This document shows, in pieces, positions 16,209 to 24,188 of a DNA stretch of 31,242 nt. The translations under genes and the position numbers were made by a program. The notes under the pieces were generated by a model. That model saw only the letters and a list, made by a program, of their open reading frames with translations. It ran no database searches and was not told where the DNA came from. Each line of letters starts with the position of its first letter. Position 1 is the stretch's first letter. Source of the stretch: Thermoplasmata archaeon (GTDB lineage: Archaea > Thermoplasmatota > Thermoplasmata > Lutacidiplasmatales > UBA184); contig JASHYB010000008.1 in NCBI GenBank assembly GCA_030043255.1, forward strand, positions 1 through 31,242. Reading direction: 5' to 3'.

Positions 16209-16862
16209 CTAGGCGTAGCGGACCCGGCCGCGGATCGCCTTCGCCCGGGCCCGGGCCTCCTTCGAACCAGCCGGGTTACCCTCGGCGTAGCCCGCGTAGA
16301 ACGTCCGCGTGAGGCTCGGCGCCCGCGCGGAGAGCGCCTTCAGGTCCTCTTCCACGAGGTGCAGGTCGATCCCCAGGTCCTCGAGGCCCGCGTTGCGCGA
16401 GCCCATCGACAGGTCCAGGAACGCAACCGGACCGTCCGGACCTTCGGGGTACAGGACGTTCGAGCTGGTCAGATCGCCGTGGGCGACGTGGCCGGCGTGC
16501 AGCCGACCGAGCGCGACGCCGAAAGACCGGACCGCCGCCGCGACGCTGGTCGGCGGCAGCTCGGGATCCTGCAGGATCGCCTTGAGCGTCGGGCCCGGCA
16601 GCTGCTCGAGGATCAGCCGACAGCGCTCGGTGTCGAGGTCGTAGACCAGCGGCGTCCGAACCCCGAGCCGGCGGGCCTCGACCAGCAGGCGGGCCTCGGT
16701 CCGGGTCCGCTCCCGCCGCAGGCGTTCGTCGAGCGCCTTCGGACGGTAGCGCTTCGGCTCCCGCGACTTGAGCAACGCGGGGAACCCCCACCAGTCCACC
16801 TCGCGGAGCGTGGCCTCCGCCCCCTCGGAGACGGTGCGCCCCGGGGTCTCGCTCCCGTTCAC
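16209..16862 (-). CDS. bud32: KEOPS complex Bud32-type serine/threonine kinase/ATPase
   Basis: Bud32 is the small atypical kinase of KEOPS, which makes N6-threonylcarbamoyladenosine on tRNA together with Kae1. The 217-residue length fits. Visible features are the ATP-binding Lys in FPALLKSREPKRYR (K32), the Bud32-typical LRRERTRTEARLL with conserved Glu, the hinge LILEQLPGPTLK, the catalytic loop VAHGDLTSSN (D130, N135), FLDLSMG (D150) and GLEDLGIDLHLVEEDLKAL. The metal-binding motif reads DLS rather than DFG, close to the variation seen in this family. The basic C-terminus RGRVRYA is also typical. Start GTG at 16862 follows the upstream ureohydrolase stop by 20 bp. Kae1 is not in the window, so Bud32 is not fused to it here. 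Confidence 0.9.
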   Translation of the reverse strand: MNGSETPGRTVSEGAEATLREVDWWGFPALLKSREPKRYRPKALDERLRRERTRTEARLLVEARRLGVRTPLVYDLDTERCRLILEQLPGPTLKAILQDPELPPTSVAAAVRSFGVALGRLHAGHVAHGDLTSSNVLYPEGPDGPVAFLDLSMGSRNAGLEDLGIDLHLVEEDLKALSARAPSLTRTFYAGYAEGNPAGSKEARARAKAIRGRVRYA

Positions 16863-16882
16863 GTCGTCCCCGGTCGAGCCGA

Positions 16883-17758
16883 TCAGCGGCCGCGGCGCGA
16901 GGCCATCACGCGCACGATCGCCTCGCGCGCGAGCCGCGCCGCCAGCGCGCTCGTGTTGCCCTGGTCGTAGGGCGGAGCGACCTCCATGATGTCCAGCCCG
17001 ACGAGGCGGGGCGCGGCCTGGTCGAGGACGTACTTGACGTCGCGCGGCGTGAGGCCGAACGGCTCCGGCGTGCCGGTCGCCGCGGCGTACGCCGGGTCGA
17101 TGACGTCGATGTCGATCGAGACGTACAGGCGCTCGGTCTTGAGCATGTTCAGCGCGCGCTGGACCGTCGCCTGGATCCCCTCGCGGGCGACCTCGTGCGC
17201 GGTCACGAACGGCATGCCGATCGACCGGTTGTCGTCCACCTCCTCGTGCGAGACCGAACGGACCCCGAGGACGACGACGTTGTGGGCGCCGACCTTCTCG
17301 ACGATCCGGCGCGACGAACAGGCGTGGCTGCGGCGGTCCCCGAGGTAGCTGGACCGGAAGTCGAGATGGGCGTCCAGGTACAGCACGCCGAGGCTCGGGG
17401 CACCGTCCGGGTACGCCTCGACCGACGGCGGCGCACACGCGTGGTCGCCGCCGAGCAGGATGGGGAACTTGCCGGCCCGGTAGATCGGCCGCAGCTCGGC
17501 CCGCACCCCCTCGACCATCTGCTCGGCGCTGCCGTACTCGTCGGTGTTCCCGAGGTCGTGGATGCGCGCTTCGCCGAGGTCGATCCCGGTCTCGAGGTCG
17601 TACGACTCGAAGTTCCAGGAGTGCTGGCGGATCGCGTCCGGGCCGAACCGCGCCCCGGGGCGGAACGACGTCGTCCGGTCGAACGGTACGCCCAGGACGA
17701 CGAACTCCGCGTCGTCCAGGTCCGCGACGGCGTCCGCGAACGTGCTCAGGTGGGCCAC
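16883..17758 (-). CDS. speB: Ureohydrolase, agmatinase family
   Basis: This 291-residue enzyme belongs to the agmatinase/arginase/formimidoylglutamase family. The two-Mn site is complete: GGDH (H106), LDAHLD (D129, H131, D133) and SIDIDVIDP (D216, D218). The N-terminal GVPFDRTTSFRPGARFGP and the archaeal-type YLGDRRSHACSSRRI fit archaeal agmatinases, which release urea from agmatine to give putrescine; arginase-like or other guanidino substrates cannot be excluded. The start is GTG at 17758, about 21-26 bp from a TTATAG element, so the message is probably leaderless. Bud32 follows on the same strand after 20 bp and may be co-transcribed. Confidence 0.88.
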   Translation of the reverse strand: MAHLSTFADAVADLDDAEFVVLGVPFDRTTSFRPGARFGPDAIRQHSWNFESYDLETGIDLGEARIHDLGNTDEYGSAEQMVEGVRAELRPIYRAGKFPILLGGDHACAPPSVEAYPDGAPSLGVLYLDAHLDFRSSYLGDRRSHACSSRRIVEKVGAHNVVVLGVRSVSHEEVDDNRSIGMPFVTAHEVAREGIQATVQRALNMLKTERLYVSIDIDVIDPAYAAATGTPEPFGLTPRDVKYVLDQAAPRLVGLDIMEVAPPYDQGNTSALAARLAREAIVRVMASRRGR

Positions 17759-17778
17759 GGCCGGCGGAGAGGCTCGCG

Positions 17779-17784
17779 CTATAA
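17779..17784 (-). promoter_or_regulatory. TATA element for the agmatinase gene
   Basis: On the minus strand this reads TTATAG, 21-26 bp upstream of the GTG at 17758 in GC-rich surroundings. The spacing suggests transcription starting at or very near the start codon. Confidence 0.5.
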
Positions 17785-17898
17785 CCGCTTTTGGAGATTC
17801 GGCCGCGAGAGCTCTCGACCTCCCCAGCTGCCGGCGGTAGCTCGCGCGGGGGCCGCGTTATGTCCCCGGACCGGCATGGTCCCGCGGAGGGGGCTCAC

Positions 17899-18684
17899 GT
17901 GGCACCCGAGCCGAGCCTGAACCGCACCAACGAGGCGGACGGCGTCGTGTGCCTGCTCCTGAACCACCCCCCGGTGAACGCCCTGTCCCGCTCGGTCCTG
18001 GAGGAGCTCGGACGGGAGCTCGGCGGGCTGGCCGCCTCAGCCGAGGTTCGCGCGGTCGTCCTGGGCGGCGAGGGCGCCAACTTCAGCGCGGGGGCGGACC
18101 TCAAGGAGATGGCGTCGATCGCGCCGGCCGACGCCCCGGCGATGCTCCGGGCCGCGCTGGCGACCTTCCGCTCGCTCGCCGAACTGCCGGTCCCGACGAT
18201 CGCCGCGGTCCATGGACTGGCGGTCGGGGGCGGGCTGGAACTGTCGCTGGCCTGCGATCTGCGGATCGCCGACGACTCGGCGAAGTTCGGCGCCCCGGAG
18301 GTCGCCCACGGGCTCATGCCGGCCTACGGCGGGACGCAGCGTCTTCCCCGGCTGGTCGGTCCGGCCAAGGCGAAGGAGCTGATCTTCACCGGCGCGCTCG
18401 TCCCCGCCCCGGAAGCGCTGCGGATCGGACTCGTCAACAAGGTCGTCGGCGGCGGCCAGGAGCTCCGCGCGGCCCGGGACCTCGCGCACACCATCGGCCA
18501 GCGCGCCCCGAAGGCCGTTCGGGCCGCCAAGCGCGCGATGCTCGACGGGGCGTCGCGCCCGCTCGACGACGCCCAGGCGCTCGAGACCCGGCTGTTCGTC
18601 GAGCAGGTCCTGCCCAGCGCGGACCTCGCCGAGGGCATCCGAGCGTTCGGCGAACGCCGGCCCCCGAAGTTCACGGGAGGCTAG
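17899..18684 (+). CDS. Enoyl-CoA hydratase/isomerase family protein
   Basis: This crotonase-fold enzyme probably hydrates 2-enoyl-CoA to 3-hydroxyacyl-CoA in fatty-acid degradation. Oxyanion-hole segments are visible (NFSAGADLKEMAS and VHGLAVGGGLELSLACDLRIA), and both catalytic glutamates are present at E114 (GGGLELS) and E134 (FGAPEVAHGLMP), 20 residues apart as in true hydratases. GGTQRLPRLVG follows. From GTG at 17899 it has 261 residues, with a GGAGGGG ribosome-binding-like sequence 6 bp upstream. An in-frame ATG at 17860 adds 13 residues and is possible. The acyl-CoA dehydrogenase gene starts 2 bp after the stop, so they form a beta-oxidation pair. Confidence 0.88.
   Translation: MAPEPSLNRTNEADGVVCLLLNHPPVNALSRSVLEELGRELGGLAASAEVRAVVLGGEGANFSAGADLKEMASIAPADAPAMLRAALATFRSLAELPVPTIAAVHGLAVGGGLELSLACDLRIADDSAKFGAPEVAHGLMPAYGGTQRLPRLVGPAKAKELIFTGALVPAPEALRIGLVNKVVGGGQELRAARDLAHTIGQRAPKAVRAAKRAMLDGASRPLDDAQALETRLFVEQVLPSADLAEGIRAFGERRPPKFTGG
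18675..18680 (+). promoter_or_regulatory. Shine-Dalgarno sequence for the acyl-CoA dehydrogenase
   Basis: GGGAGG lies inside the end of the enoyl-CoA hydratase gene, 6 bp before the ATG at 18687. It decides the start of the downstream gene and shows that internal operon genes here use leadered initiation. Confidence 0.6.
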
Positions 18685-18686
18685 CG

Positions 18687-19880
18687 ATGCCGTTCGAGTT
18701 CTCCCTCTCGCCGGACCAGGAGGCGTTCCGTTCGGCGGTCCGGGCATTCCTCCAGAAGGAGGTCGCACCGATCGTCGCCGAGATGGACGAGACGGAGCAG
18801 TTCCCGGCGGCGACCGTACGCCGCATGCAGCAGGAGGGGTACTTCGGCGTCCCGATCCCGGAACAGTACGGCGGTCTCGGCCTCGGCAAGGTCGGCTACT
18901 GCCTGCTGCTCGAGGAGCTGGGCCGGGTCGACGCCTCCCACGGGACGATCGTCGGGGCCCACACCTCGCTCGGGACCACGCCGCTGCTGTACTTCGGCTC
19001 CGAGGAACAGAAGCAGCGGTACCTGGTGCCGGCGGCGAAGGGCGACCGGCTCCTCGCGTTCAGCCTGACCGAACCGGGCTCCGGCAGCGATTCCGGCGCC
19101 GTCCACACGGTCGCCGAGAAGGTGGGGGACGCCTGGAGCCTGACCGGCACGAAGCTCTACGTCTCCAACGGCCGCGAGGCCGACACGATCGTCGTGCTGG
19201 CGGCGAGCGACCCGAAGCGCGGGCCGAGCGGGGGGGTGACCGCCTTCCTGCTCGACAAGGGGCGCCAGGGGTTCAGCGTCGGGCGCTGCGAGAAGAAGAT
19301 GGGGCTGCACGGCACCTCGACCGCCGAGCTGATCCTGGACCACGTCGAGCTCGGCCCGGAGCAGGTCCTCGGACCGGTGGGGGCCGGCTTCGTGGTCGCG
19401 ATGACCGCGCTGGACGTCGGCCGGGTCTCGCTGGGCGCGGCGTCGCTGGGCGCGATGGAGGCCGCCACCTCCGGCGCGCTCGACTTCGCGCAGAAGCGGG
19501 TCCAGTTCGGCGCCCCGATCGCCCAGCACGAGGCGATCCAGTTCAAGCTCGCCGACATGGCGATGAAGGTCCACGCCCTGCGCTACCTCGTCTACCACGC
19601 GGCCGACCACCAGGACCAGCTGGGGATCGACGTCGCGCGCTGGAGCCGGGAGGCGCGTCAGGCGAAGACCCGCGAGGCGGCGATCGTCAAGTGCCTGGCC
19701 TCGGAATGGGCCAGCGACGTGATCGACCAGGCGCTCCAGGTCCACGGGGGCCTCGGCTACATCCGGGGCACGCCGATCGAGCGGGCCTACCGGGACGCCC
19801 GCATCAGCGAGATCTTCGAGGGGACCAACGAGATCCAGCGCCTGGTCGTGGCGCGTGATCTGCTGGAGCGCGGGCTCTAG
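18687..19880 (+). CDS. Acyl-CoA dehydrogenase
   Basis: This is a complete 397-residue acyl-CoA dehydrogenase that oxidises acyl-CoA to 2-enoyl-CoA and donates electrons to ETF. The family layout is intact. The N-terminal helical domain includes GVPIPEQYGGLGLG. The FAD/substrate beta-domain has AFSLTEPGSGSDSGAV, KLYVSNGREAD and CEKKMGLHGTSTAELI. The C-terminal helical domain has VQFGAPIAQHEAIQFKLADM, VHGGLGYIRGTPIERAYRDA and IFEGTNEIQR, with catalytic Glu at 378. The length is that of short/branched-chain types, but specificity is not readable. Its stop codon shares a CTAG palindrome with the stop of the convergent acyl-CoA ligase gene. Confidence 0.95.
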   Translation: MPFEFSLSPDQEAFRSAVRAFLQKEVAPIVAEMDETEQFPAATVRRMQQEGYFGVPIPEQYGGLGLGKVGYCLLLEELGRVDASHGTIVGAHTSLGTTPLLYFGSEEQKQRYLVPAAKGDRLLAFSLTEPGSGSDSGAVHTVAEKVGDAWSLTGTKLYVSNGREADTIVVLAASDPKRGPSGGVTAFLLDKGRQGFSVGRCEKKMGLHGTSTAELILDHVELGPEQVLGPVGAGFVVAMTALDVGRVSLGAASLGAMEAATSGALDFAQKRVQFGAPIAQHEAIQFKLADMAMKVHALRYLVYHAADHQDQLGIDVARWSREARQAKTREAAIVKCLASEWASDVIDQALQVHGGLGYIRGTPIERAYRDARISEIFEGTNEIQRLVVARDLLERGL

Positions 19881-21571
19881 CGCGCGGCGGCGAACGCCTC
19901 GGCGCGCAGCTCCCGCCGCAGCGTCTTTTGGATCCCGCTCTTCGGCAGGCTGGCTCGGAACTCCACCGACCTCGGCGCCTTGTAGTGCGCGAGGTGCGTG
20001 CGCGCGAGCGCGATCAGCTCGTCGGCCCCGACGCTCTGGCCCGGGGCCAGCACCACGTAGGCCTTGGGCACCTCGCCGAGGAACGCGTCCGGCGCGGCGA
20101 CCACCGCCACGTCGGCCACCGCCGGGTTCGTGCGCAGCACCTCCTCGACCTCGCGGGGGTAGACCTTCATCCCGCCGACGCTGATCAGGTCCTTCTTTCG
20201 GTCGACGATGTAGGCGTAGCCGTCCTCGTCCAGGCGCGCGAGGTCCCCGGTCCGCAGCCAGCCGTCCCGCAGGACCAGCTGGCTCTCCTCAGGCTGGCGG
20301 AAGTAGCCGAGCATCACCTGCGGGCCCTTGACCTCCAGTTCGCCGACCTCACCGACGGCGACCGGCCGGCCGGCCTCCGGGTCCACCACCCGCTGCTCGG
20401 TGTCGGGCACCGGCAGGCCGATGGAGCCGACCTTGCGCTCCCCCTCCACCGGGTTGACGTGGGTCACCGGCGACGCCTCCGAAAGGCCGTAGCCCTCCAC
20501 CAGGCGGCCGCCGGTCGCCGCCTCGAACCGGCGCTGCACGTCCGGCGGCAGCGCGGAGGAGCCGCTGACGCAGTAGCGGATCGAGCCGAGGTCGTACTTC
20601 GCGAGCTCCGGGCGCGCGAGCAGCCCGGCGTACAGCGCCGGCACGGCGGGCAGCTGCGTCGGGCGATACCGGTGGATCAGCCGCAGCAGCTCGGCCGGCT
20701 CCGGCCGCAGTTGCAGGACCATCGTGCCGCCCTCGGCCACGGCGAGGAGCAGGGCGACCGTCAGCCCGTAGATGTGGAAGAACGGGATCGACGCCATGAA
20801 GACCTCCTCGCCGGGCCGACGGGTCGTGTTCCAGACGTCCGCCTGCCGGACGTTGGCGAGCAGGTTGCGGTGCGTCAGCATCGCGGCCTTCGGGACCCCG
20901 GTCGTGCCGCCGGTGTACTGCAGGACCGCGACCGTGGTCACCGGGTCCCCCCGGACCAGCGGGACCGCGCCCGGACGTCGCAGGGCGGCCCGCCAGGCGC
21001 GCACCCGCGGCGAGGTGGGGAAGGCGGTCGGCAGCCCGTGCCGGCGCAGGACCAGGTTCACGAACGATCGCTTGAGCGCCGGATAGAACTCGCGGAGCCG
21101 CGCGACGAACACCACGGGGACCTCGCGGCCCTGCGGTCCGCGTTCGAGATTGGGATAGAGGGTTTCCAACGTCACAGCGACCTTCGGCTGGGCGTCGGCG
21201 AGCAGCCGCTCCAGGTCGTCCCCCGTCCAGAGAGGGCTGACCTGGACGACGACCGCGCCGAGGCGCAACGCCCCGAACAGGGCGATCGGGTACGCCGGAC
21301 AGTTCGGCAGGACCAGCGCGACCCGGTCCCCCGCGACGACCCCGGCCTCCTTCAGGGCCGCGGCGAACCGCTCGCTGGCGTCCCGGAGCTGGCGGAAGCT
21401 CCACCGCGACCCGTAGAAGACGACGGCCGCTCGCTCCGGCCACTTCGTCGCGGCCTCTTCCAGGATCTCCGGGATCACCTGCGAGGGATACTCGAGGTGC
21501 GCTGGCACGTCAGCGGGGTACCGCCGAAGCCACGGACGCTCCGGCACGGTCGGCGTCGACGCGGCGCTCAT
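19877..21571 (-). CDS. fadD: Long-chain fatty-acid-CoA ligase (AMP-forming)
   Basis: This 564-residue ANL-superfamily acyl-CoA synthetase activates a fatty acid to acyl-AMP and then acyl-CoA. Visible motifs are the AMP-binding P-loop YTGGTTGVPKAAMLTH (about 217-232), FFHIYGL, VEGYGLSEASPVT (about 360), GWLRTGDLARLDEDGY and VDRKKDLI (about 440), and the C-terminal PKSGIQKTLRREL with the adenylation Lys. ATG at 21571 overlaps the upstream OB-fold gene stop in an ATGA. The open frame continues upstream, but that part is a shadow of the OB-fold gene. It is the last gene of a thiolase/OB-fold/ligase operon and supplies acyl-CoA to the enzymes encoded opposite it. Confidence 0.92.
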   Translation of the reverse strand: MSAASTPTVPERPWLRRYPADVPAHLEYPSQVIPEILEEAATKWPERAAVVFYGSRWSFRQLRDASERFAAALKEAGVVAGDRVALVLPNCPAYPIALFGALRLGAVVVQVSPLWTGDDLERLLADAQPKVAVTLETLYPNLERGPQGREVPVVFVARLREFYPALKRSFVNLVLRRHGLPTAFPTSPRVRAWRAALRRPGAVPLVRGDPVTTVAVLQYTGGTTGVPKAAMLTHRNLLANVRQADVWNTTRRPGEEVFMASIPFFHIYGLTVALLLAVAEGGTMVLQLRPEPAELLRLIHRYRPTQLPAVPALYAGLLARPELAKYDLGSIRYCVSGSSALPPDVQRRFEAATGGRLVEGYGLSEASPVTHVNPVEGERKVGSIGLPVPDTEQRVVDPEAGRPVAVGEVGELEVKGPQVMLGYFRQPEESQLVLRDGWLRTGDLARLDEDGYAYIVDRKKDLISVGGMKVYPREVEEVLRTNPAVADVAVVAAPDAFLGEVPKAYVVLAPGQSVGADELIALARTHLAHYKAPRSVEFRASLPKSGIQKTLRRELRAEAFAAAR

Positions 21572-21996
21572 CGTTCGGAGGCCGTCGTGGACGAGGGCAG
21601 GACCCGCTCGAACTGGACGCCGGGCTTGTAGCTCGGGGCGAACCGGACCGGGGTGCCCGGGGCGATCTCCGCCGCATCGCGAACCTGGGGGATCCAACCG
21701 CTCAGCCGGCCGCCGCCTTCCAGCTCGACGAGCACGTACGCGTACGGCGCGTCGTTGACGAACTCGTCGGAGGCGACCTGGACGATCGTGCCCGCCACGA
21801 TCGTCCCGCGACCGTTGAGGGTCGCCTCCTCCAGCGGGGCGGTGCCGCATCGGGAGCAAGCGAGCCCCCAGGTGGCGGTCAGCGTCCCGCACTTCGGGCA
21901 ACGGAAGCCTCGCAGCAACCGGTCGTTCTCGTAGCCCCGGACGAACGCTTCGACGGAATGAGGGCCGGAGGGCACGTCGATCGACGGGGGCGGCAC
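21568..21996 (-). CDS. DUF35-type zinc-ribbon/OB-fold acyl-CoA-binding protein
   Basis: This 142-residue protein has an N-terminal rubredoxin-like zinc ribbon (CPKCG and CSRCG, four Cys at about residues 33-51) followed by an OB fold (GRGTIVAGTIVQV, APYAYVLVELEGGGRLSGWI, VRFAP). DUF35 proteins partner with thiolases in archaea; in the thiolase/HMG-CoA synthase complex the OB protein bridges subunits and holds the CoA arm. The thiolase-like gene is 5 bp upstream, which matches that pairing. The 3' end overlaps the ligase start by four bases. The Zn ligands are all present. Confidence 0.9.
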   Translation of the reverse strand: MPPPSIDVPSGPHSVEAFVRGYENDRLLRGFRCPKCGTLTATWGLACSRCGTAPLEEATLNGRGTIVAGTIVQVASDEFVNDAPYAYVLVELEGGGRLSGWIPQVRDAAEIAPGTPVRFAPSYKPGVQFERVLPSSTTASER

Positions 21997-22001
21997 GAAA
22001 G

Positions 22002-23156
22002 CTACCGCCTCGAGAAGATGTGCACGGTGCAGGAGCCGCCCGTCGCCCCGACGTTGTGCGTCAGGGCGGTGCCGGTCCGAGGCACCTCGCGCCCGGGGGC
22101 CCGGCCGTTCACCTGCTCAAAGACCTCGACGACCTGGCCGGCGCCGGTCGCGCTGACCGGGTGCCCCTTGGCCTTGAGCCCCCCGGAGGGGTTGACCGGG
22201 AGCCGCCCGTCCCGCGCGGTGGTCCCCTCGAGGCTCTCCCGGGCGGCCGACCCGCGCGGGAAGAACCCCAGGTCCTCCAGCGCCAGCGCCTCGGCGATCG
22301 TGAAGCAGTCGTGGACCTCGAGGAAGTCGATCCGTCGAGGTTCCAGTCCGGCCCGCCGGAACGCCTCCTTCCCGGCGCGCTGCGTAGAGGGTAGGCCGAG
22401 CAGGTCGGATCGGTCCTGGAGCGCCGTGACCGCCCCGGTGCGGACCGACGCCCGGACCACCAGCGGCTCGTTCGCCGGCCGGGGAAAGGCGTCGGGCGCC
22501 GCCACGACCATCGCCGCCGCGCCGTCGGAGAACGGGCAGCAGTCGTAGAGCCGCAGCGGCGAGGCGATCATCGGCGAGTCCAGGTAGGTCTGCATCGAGA
22601 TCTCCTTCTGGAAGTGGGCGTGAGGGTTGCGCGCCGCGTTCGCGTGGTTCTTCACCGCGATCGCCCCGAACATCTCCGGGGTCGTCCGGTAGGCGTGCCG
22701 GTACGCGTCGGCGAGCGTGGCGTACAGGCCCGGGAACGTCGCGCCGTTCTTCGTCTCGAACGGGTAGTCGGCGGCGTAGGCGAAGTAGCCGGTCGCGCTC
22801 ATCGTGTCGAGGTGGCCCAGACGCTCGGCGCCCACCACGAGCGCGGCGTCCGCGAACCCTCCGGCCACGTGGACGAACGCCTCGTGCAGCGCGGCGCTGG
22901 AGGACGAGCAGGCCGATTCGAGCGTCACCGACGGCACCTCGGGGATGCCGAGACCGTTGTTGATCAGCGGCCCGACGTGCGCCTGGTGCTCGGTGAGGCC
23001 GAAACAGTTCGCGACGAACGTGTGGCCGATCTGCTTCGGCTCGAGACCGGCGTCGCGGATCGCCTCCGCCGCGACGCGCGTCGCCGCTTCCCGGGCGGTC
23101 TCGGCGAGCTTGCCGTACCGGTTCGACGCCGCGCCGACGACCCAGACCTCGCGCAC
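22002..23156 (-). CDS. Thiolase-fold acyltransferase (SCP-x-type acetyl-CoA C-acyltransferase)
   Basis: This 384-residue thiolase-superfamily enzyme has the nucleophilic Cys in TLESACSSSSAAL (C83), a conserved NHANAARNPHAHF region, LRLYDCCPFSDGAAA, VHDCFTIAE, GGLKAKGHPVSATG (catalytic His) and the C-terminal THNVGATGGSCTVHIF. These features fit the SCP-x/archaeal acetyl-CoA acetyltransferase branch that works with a DUF35 partner. It may cleave 3-ketoacyl-CoA in beta-oxidation, as the operon with an acyl-CoA ligase suggests, or condense acetyl-CoA. The start is GTG at 23156. A weak TATA-like ACTTAAGC lies about 31-38 bp upstream, inside the stop region of the preceding small gene. Confidence 0.9.
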   Translation of the reverse strand: MREVWVVGAASNRYGKLAETAREAATRVAAEAIRDAGLEPKQIGHTFVANCFGLTEHQAHVGPLINNGLGIPEVPSVTLESACSSSSAALHEAFVHVAGGFADAALVVGAERLGHLDTMSATGYFAYAADYPFETKNGATFPGLYATLADAYRHAYRTTPEMFGAIAVKNHANAARNPHAHFQKEISMQTYLDSPMIASPLRLYDCCPFSDGAAAMVVAAPDAFPRPANEPLVVRASVRTGAVTALQDRSDLLGLPSTQRAGKEAFRRAGLEPRRIDFLEVHDCFTIAEALALEDLGFFPRGSAARESLEGTTARDGRLPVNPSGGLKAKGHPVSATGAGQVVEVFEQVNGRAPGREVPRTGTALTHNVGATGGSCTVHIFSRR

Positions 23157-23189
23157 CGGTCCCCCGTCCGAGAAAGCCCGGAGGGTCGC

Positions 23190-23501
23190 TTAAGTTGGGC
23201 GGGACGCGGGCCTCGGCGGCTCGGGCCCGGTCGAGCCCAGCAGCGCGAGGAACCGCTCCAGCGCCCGCCGGGCCGCCCGCTCGTCCGCCGTCTTGAACAG
23301 CAGCCGGCCGGAACGACTGATCGTCGTCTCCGGCTCGAGCGAAGCGATGAGCATCACCCGAGCGTCCACGACGGCCACCCCGGCCCGCTCCAACGCCACC
23401 CGCACTCGCGGAAGGTCGATCGGCTTCGAGTCGAGCGGCAGCGCCTCGAACCCGCCCCCGTTCGAGCAGAGCTTCAGGGCCCGATAGGCGGGCGGCGGCA
23501 T
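23190..23501 (-). CDS. Small protein of unknown function
   Basis: I do not recognise this 103-residue protein. It has an N-terminal YRALKLCSNGGGFEALPLDS segment, a likely alpha/beta unit (RVALERAGVAVVDARVMLIA), and the motif ISRSGRLLFKTADERAARRA leading into a C-terminal helix, followed by a Pro-rich tail. The pattern of a strand, a SxSGRLL turn and a helix suggests a compact alpha/beta fold. The start is ATG at 23499-23501. It lies between a membrane-protein gene that ends at a strong hairpin and the thiolase operon, whose promoter would overlap its 3' end. Codon composition resembles its neighbours, so it is probably real. Confidence 0.6.
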   Translation of the reverse strand: MPPPAYRALKLCSNGGGFEALPLDSKPIDLPRVRVALERAGVAVVDARVMLIASLEPETTISRSGRLLFKTADERAARRALERFLALLGSTGPEPPRPASRPT

Positions 23502-23561
23502 CGCGGCGAGCAGGGCGCGGACGGCCGATGAGCTTGCCGAACGATAGGGCTCTCGGCCCGG

Positions 23562-23598
23562 AAAGAAAAGGGAGGGGTCCGCCGGACTGGCGGACCCC
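23562..23598 (-). terminator. Hairpin plus T-rich tract after the small membrane-protein gene
   Basis: GGGGTCCGCC (23574-23583) and GGCGGACCCC (23589-23598) form a perfect 10-bp stem with a 5-nt loop. On the minus strand the stem is followed by TCCCTTTTCTTTCC. It lies 14 bp after the stop at 23613. The arrangement looks like an intrinsic terminator for the minus-strand membrane-protein gene. Confidence 0.65.
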
Positions 23599-23612
23599 GT
23601 GGTGAGGCGCGT

Positions 23613-24083
23613 CTAGCTCTGCGGGGGGGTGGCCGGGGGCTGGCCTCCCCAACCCTGAGGGCTCGAAGCGCCCATGCTCGGGGCCATCGGCTGCTGGTTC
23701 CAGGCGGGCTGGACGTTCGCGGGCGGGTGCCAGACCAGGGCCAGGATCCCGCCGATGAGCGCGAGGATCGCGCCGATGTAGAAGCCGCCGCCGCCGATGA
23801 AGCTGATCAGCGCCAGGACCAAGATGATCGCCCCGGTGGTCTTCGCCCCGGCGGGGTTGGACTTCAGGCGGCTCGCGAACAGGATGATGATGAGTCCGAA
23901 CACGAGCGCGAGGACGGCCAAGCCGACCGCGAGGCCGACGCCGAGCCCGAAGCCGACCGCCGCGAACAGCGAGGCGATGGCGAACAGGATGATCGCGTAG
24001 ATGATGCTGAAGACCAAGATCAGTATGCCTCCGATCAGCGAGAGCAGGTACGCCGTTCTGGGGTACGTTTCGGCTGCGGCCAT
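23613..24083 (-). CDS. Small four-helix membrane protein with Pro/Gln-rich tail
   Basis: This is a 156-residue integral membrane protein. Hydrophobic helices lie at about residues 12-38, 40-66 (Gly/Val/Leu-rich), 78-97 and 98-118. A hydrophilic C-terminal tail rich in Pro, Gln, Gly and Ser follows (PAWNQQPMAPS, GWGGQPPATPPQ). The layout resembles small DUF4064-like archaeal membrane proteins, but I cannot assign a function. The frame is open to ATG 24113, but I chose ATG 24083 because a TATA element (GTATAT) lies 22-27 bp upstream of it, and the longer form would start inside or before that promoter. It ends at a strong terminator hairpin. Confidence 0.75.
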   Translation of the reverse strand: MAAAETYPRTAYLLSLIGGILILVFSIIYAIILFAIASLFAAVGFGLGVGLAVGLAVLALVFGLIIILFASRLKSNPAGAKTTGAIILVLALISFIGGGGFYIGAILALIGGILALVWHPPANVQPAWNQQPMAPSMGASSPQGWGGQPPATPPQS

Positions 24084-24103
24084 CGGGCAGAACTCCGTTT
24101 CCC

Positions 24104-24110
24104 AGTATAT
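24104..24110 (-). promoter_or_regulatory. TATA element for the small membrane-protein gene
   Basis: The minus strand reads TTGATATACTGG across this site, 21-27 bp upstream of the ATG at 24083. It supports a leaderless transcript and the shorter start. Confidence 0.6.
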
Positions 24111-24188
24111 CAACCGATGGTATCGGTAGGAAACGGGCCCGGGAGGCGGTCCGACGGCCCAATCTGGGGTGCGTCGGCCTGTGGGAGA

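Noticed and set aside
16863..17438. Upstream extension of the Bud32 frame
   Set aside because: It is the shadow of the agmatinase gene; the Bud32 family N-terminus begins at about the GTG at 16862.
17949..18686. Upstream extension of the acyl-CoA dehydrogenase frame (a 643-codon open frame)
   Set aside because: The first 246 codons are the out-of-frame shadow of the enoyl-CoA hydratase gene. An SD and ATG at 18687 mark the true start.
22117..24162. 681-codon minus-strand ORF across the thiolase and three other loci
   Set aside because: It runs through known genes and a terminator hairpin in another frame, is Arg/Gly/Pro-rich and has no recognisable domain.
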